Both the position numbers and the translations under genes were made by a program. This document shows positions 63,864 to 64,000 of a stretch of 64,000 bases of DNA, one piece after another. The number at the start of each line of letters is the position of its first letter. Positions within the stretch are counted from its first letter, which is position 1. The notes below the pieces were generated by a model. It saw nothing but the letters and a program-made list of their open reading frames with translations. It did no database searches and was not told where the DNA came from. The DNA is from DATBLE01 sp963808815 (lineage in GTDB: Bacteria > Actinomycetota > Thermoleophilia > Gaiellales > Gaiellaceae), in contig CAWEGI010000009.1 in assembly GCA_963808815.1 (NCBI GenBank), forward strand, positions 47,808 through 111,807, given 5' to 3'.

Positions 63864-64000
63864 ATGTGTCAATTCGCGCAAGCAGTGCGAACTCCTGCCT
63901 GTCGTGGGGGCTAACGGTGACTACAGATGCCGGGCCAAGAGAAAGTGCCAACTCAGCTGAGCGAAGCGCAGGCTCAAGCGCCCGGCGATCTACGAGTAAC

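Overview
The window is a 64 kb piece of a high-GC bacterial chromosome with GTG-rich starts, 4-bp stop/start overlaps and the mixed gene content of a soil actinobacterium. The secreted parallel beta-helix proteins, ANTAR regulator, large LuxR ATPase regulators and Fe-S type PurF fit a deep-branching actinobacterium such as Thermoleophilia (Gaiellales or Solirubrobacterales). That assignment is inference; there is no rRNA or tRNA here to test it.

Region 1 (1-27200) is built on de novo purine synthesis in three blocks: purD(partial)-purE-purB-purC-purS-purQ (1-4221), purL-purF (18743-22210) and purM-purN-purH (24273-27195). Between them lie a phosphotransferase, secreted proteins (GH26-like, a repeat-rich protein, two beta-helix proteins), acyl-CoA synthetase plus enoyl-CoA hydratase-like protein, a LuxR-ATPase regulator, an EamA exporter with a GNAT-SnoaL fusion, CtaG and a methyltransferase. 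Region 2 (27205-38188) holds amino-acid and stress metabolism: threonine/serine dehydratase, reverse transsulfuration (cystathionine beta-synthase and a gamma-synthase/lyase), a GST, two tandem YcaQ-type DNA glycosylases, MBL hydrolase, MFS exporter and a BolA-glutaredoxin pair. Region 3 (38236-49679) has glycogen debranching enzyme plus glycosyltransferase, SDR, CDF metal exporter, a variant FtsH with two large insertions and its two downstream partners, and two secreted clan GH-A-like proteins. Region 4 (49857-63863) is a stress island: SnoaL-like protein, Hsp20, an orphan SufB, GroES-GroEL, an ANTAR regulator, and many small membrane or unknown proteins.

The most striking signal is in region 4. 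Four transcription units (SnoaL-like protein, hsp20, sufB, groES-groEL) each begin with the same 155-167 nt 5' leader. The four leaders share a nearly invariant core (a hairpin with a variable 11-13 nt loop and a CUUCUUCCUCG tract), followed by a second hairpin whose sequence differs in every copy but still pairs. Each leader starts about 7 nt after a -10 box and ends in a strong Shine-Dalgarno sequence to which the pyrimidine tract is partly complementary. This looks like an undescribed cis-acting RNA controlling a heat/oxidative-stress regulon.

Two other window-wide patterns matter. At least seventeen genes have a TAnnnT-like -10 box only 6-8 nt before the start codon, so leaderless transcripts are common; purL apparently starts at a leaderless CTG. 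Ten otherwise intact, mostly essential genes (purD, purB, purC, purQ, purF, groEL, sufB and others) carry single-base insertions, usually an extra C beside G. These are best explained as sequence errors, and such genes are annotated as single full-length CDS spanning the shift.
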